Shown here piece after piece: positions 8,137-8,812 of a stretch of DNA of 8,812 bases. Every line of letters begins with the position of its first letter. Position 1 is the stretch's first letter. Made by a program: the position numbers and the translations under genes. The notes under the pieces were generated by a model. The model had not been told where the DNA came from. It saw only the letters and a list, made by a program, of their open reading frames with translations, and made no database searches. This DNA is from SVEL01 sp045126475 (lineage in GTDB: Bacteria > Bacillota > Clostridia > Lachnospirales > Lachnospiraceae): positions 1-8,812 of the forward strand of contig JBGVOL010000054.1 in the NCBI GenBank assembly GCA_045126475.1. The letters are read 5' to 3'.

Positions 8137-8694
8137 CTATTCTCTCTCGCATTTGCCTGTGTTATAAAACACTTTCATGGTGAATTCATATGTTCCGCAT
8201 TTTACTCCGATATGTCCTATTCCTTCGGATATATCACTATTTACACCGCCCACCAGAACCTTATTTACACTTCCCGTGGAGGATTTGAAGTAAATTTTCA
8301 AATCTGTTGCAGCGTCGATTGTAGACATTGCACCGCCGCTTCCGAATGTTATAACAACCTTATTGCCAAGCTCCTTCTCGTCAACAACCGTAGTCACATC
8401 TTCTTCACCGTCCGCTACAGTCTTGCAGAGTCTGGCAACATACATATCACCGTCTTTTGTAATCGTCATAAACCATTCTTTTGCAACAACACTCATGCAC
8501 TTTGAACGTGCCAATACAATGTAATCCTTTATTCCGGTCTCCGCGTCCCTTGCATATGAACTGTCAAGAATAGAAGATGACACTATTACTGCTCCCACAA
8601 GAGCAATCATTACTGCAATGACAACAATAAGTTCTACCAGTGAAAATCCCCTGTTATTCAGTTTACCTTCAAGATTTCTACTACTCTTCTTCAT
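8137..8694 (-). CDS. Prepilin-type N-terminal cleavage/methylation protein, GspH/FimT-like minor pseudopilin
   Basis: 185 residues with a textbook type III (class 3) prepilin signal. A basic 16-residue leader (MKKSSRNLEGKLNNRG) is followed by F17-S-L-V-E21 and a hydrophobic helix to about residue 40. Expected processing is prepilin peptidase cleavage after G16 and N-methylation of F17, with E21 as the conserved +5 glutamate. After the helix, 'DYIVLARSKCMSVV' (about 63-76) resembles the GspH/FimT stretch in which the helix extension leads into a beta-rich globular domain; the rest alternates short strands. Length fits a minor pseudopilin (usually about 150-200). The start is supported by GGAG at 8703-8700, five bases before ATG. 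The gene overlaps the upstream frame and its stop is two bases before the preferred start of the next prepilin gene. The GspH/FimT subfamily is inferred from general shape and operon order; the prepilin call is firm. Confidence 0.9.
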   Translation of the reverse strand: MKKSSRNLEGKLNNRGFSLVELIVVIAVMIALVGAVIVSSSILDSSYARDAETGIKDYIVLARSKCMSVVAKEWFMTITKDGDMYVARLCKTVADGEEDVTTVVDEKELGNKVVITFGSGGAMSTIDAATDLKIYFKSSTGSVNKVLVGGVNSDISEGIGHIGVKCGTYEFTMKVFYNTGKCERE

Positions 8695-8812
8695 ATTTTC
8701 TCCAGTTATTAAAGTTTACCAAATCCTTGTAATCTACTGTTTCAACCTTTACTTCTTCACGGCTGTCCGGGTCAACCGCAGAACGCTTATACGCGTAAAA
8801 ATAATCTCTAAA
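8681..8812 (-). CDS. C-terminal 43 residues of an unidentified protein (partial, 5' end outside window)
   Basis: An open frame enters from the right edge and stops at TAG (8683-8681), inside the next gene, so the two genes overlap by 14 bp. The visible tail starts FRDYFYAYKRSAVDPD and ends NFNNWRKYEEE. It is hydrophilic, rich in charged and aromatic residues, and has no membrane segment. The overlap with a prepilin gene, and the fact that the next gene's Shine-Dalgarno lies inside this frame, indicate one operon with translational coupling. By position it could be another minor pilin or pilus assembly component, but 43 residues show no diagnostic motif, so no function is assigned. The reading frame itself is well supported because it is open across the whole available stretch and ends exactly at the operon junction. 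Confidence 0.72.
   Translation of the reverse strand, partial: FRDYFYAYKRSAVDPDSREEVKVETVDYKDLVNFNNWRKYEEE

Noticed and set aside
8135..8152. Upstream ATG (8152) as the start of the second prepilin
   Set aside because: It would add MRERIV before an already perfect short prepilin leader, overlaps the upstream gene by 16 bp and has a poorly spaced ribosome site. It cannot be fully excluded.
8212..8505. 97-codon plus-strand open frame opposite the first prepilin
   Set aside because: It is antisense to a clear prepilin gene and its translation has no recognisable features.

Overview
The window looks like part of one minus-strand operon from a Gram-positive anaerobe, most likely a clostridial (Lachnospiraceae-type) Firmicute. 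The basis is moderate-to-low G+C by eye, purine-rich Shine-Dalgarno sites, pseudopilins beside a very large exported protein that resembles what I recall as the DUF5057 family, and a 7TM hybrid histidine kinase of a kind common in that group. This placement rests on protein character, not on a database match. All supportable genes lie on the minus strand, so transcription runs from high to low coordinates.

Layout in transcription order: (1) 8812-8681, the last 43 codons of an unidentified gene. (2) 8694-8137, a GspH/FimT-like prepilin. (3) 8134-7490, a PilW/GspJ-like prepilin. (4) 7481-3294, a 1395-residue secreted protein with three repeated Rossmann-like modules, an Ig-like domain carrying a DxNxDG motif, and a C-terminal cadherin-like domain. 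(5) 3287-3245, a strong hairpin in the only appreciable intergenic gap (73 bp). (6) 3220-2402, a two-receiver protein with no output domain. (7) 2393-1, a 7TM-PAS-HisKA-HATPase-REC-Hpt hybrid histidine kinase, cut by the window edge inside its Hpt domain.

Genes 1-4 overlap or lie within 8 bp of each other, and genes 6-7 are separated by 8 bp, so expression is probably coupled. My reading is that minor pseudopilins plus a large exported protein form a pilus-tip or pseudopilus-tip complex, and that a membrane-bound phosphorelay sits downstream in the same transcription unit. The gene order recalls the proteobacterial fimU-pilW-pilX-pilY1 arrangement, in which minor pilins prime the pilus and the large PilY1 protein sits at the tip and takes part in surface sensing. 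The large protein here does not look like a PilY1 beta-propeller, so any equivalence would be functional and is a hypothesis. No RNA genes, mobile elements, CRISPR arrays or convincing promoters were seen; the operon promoter must lie beyond position 8812.
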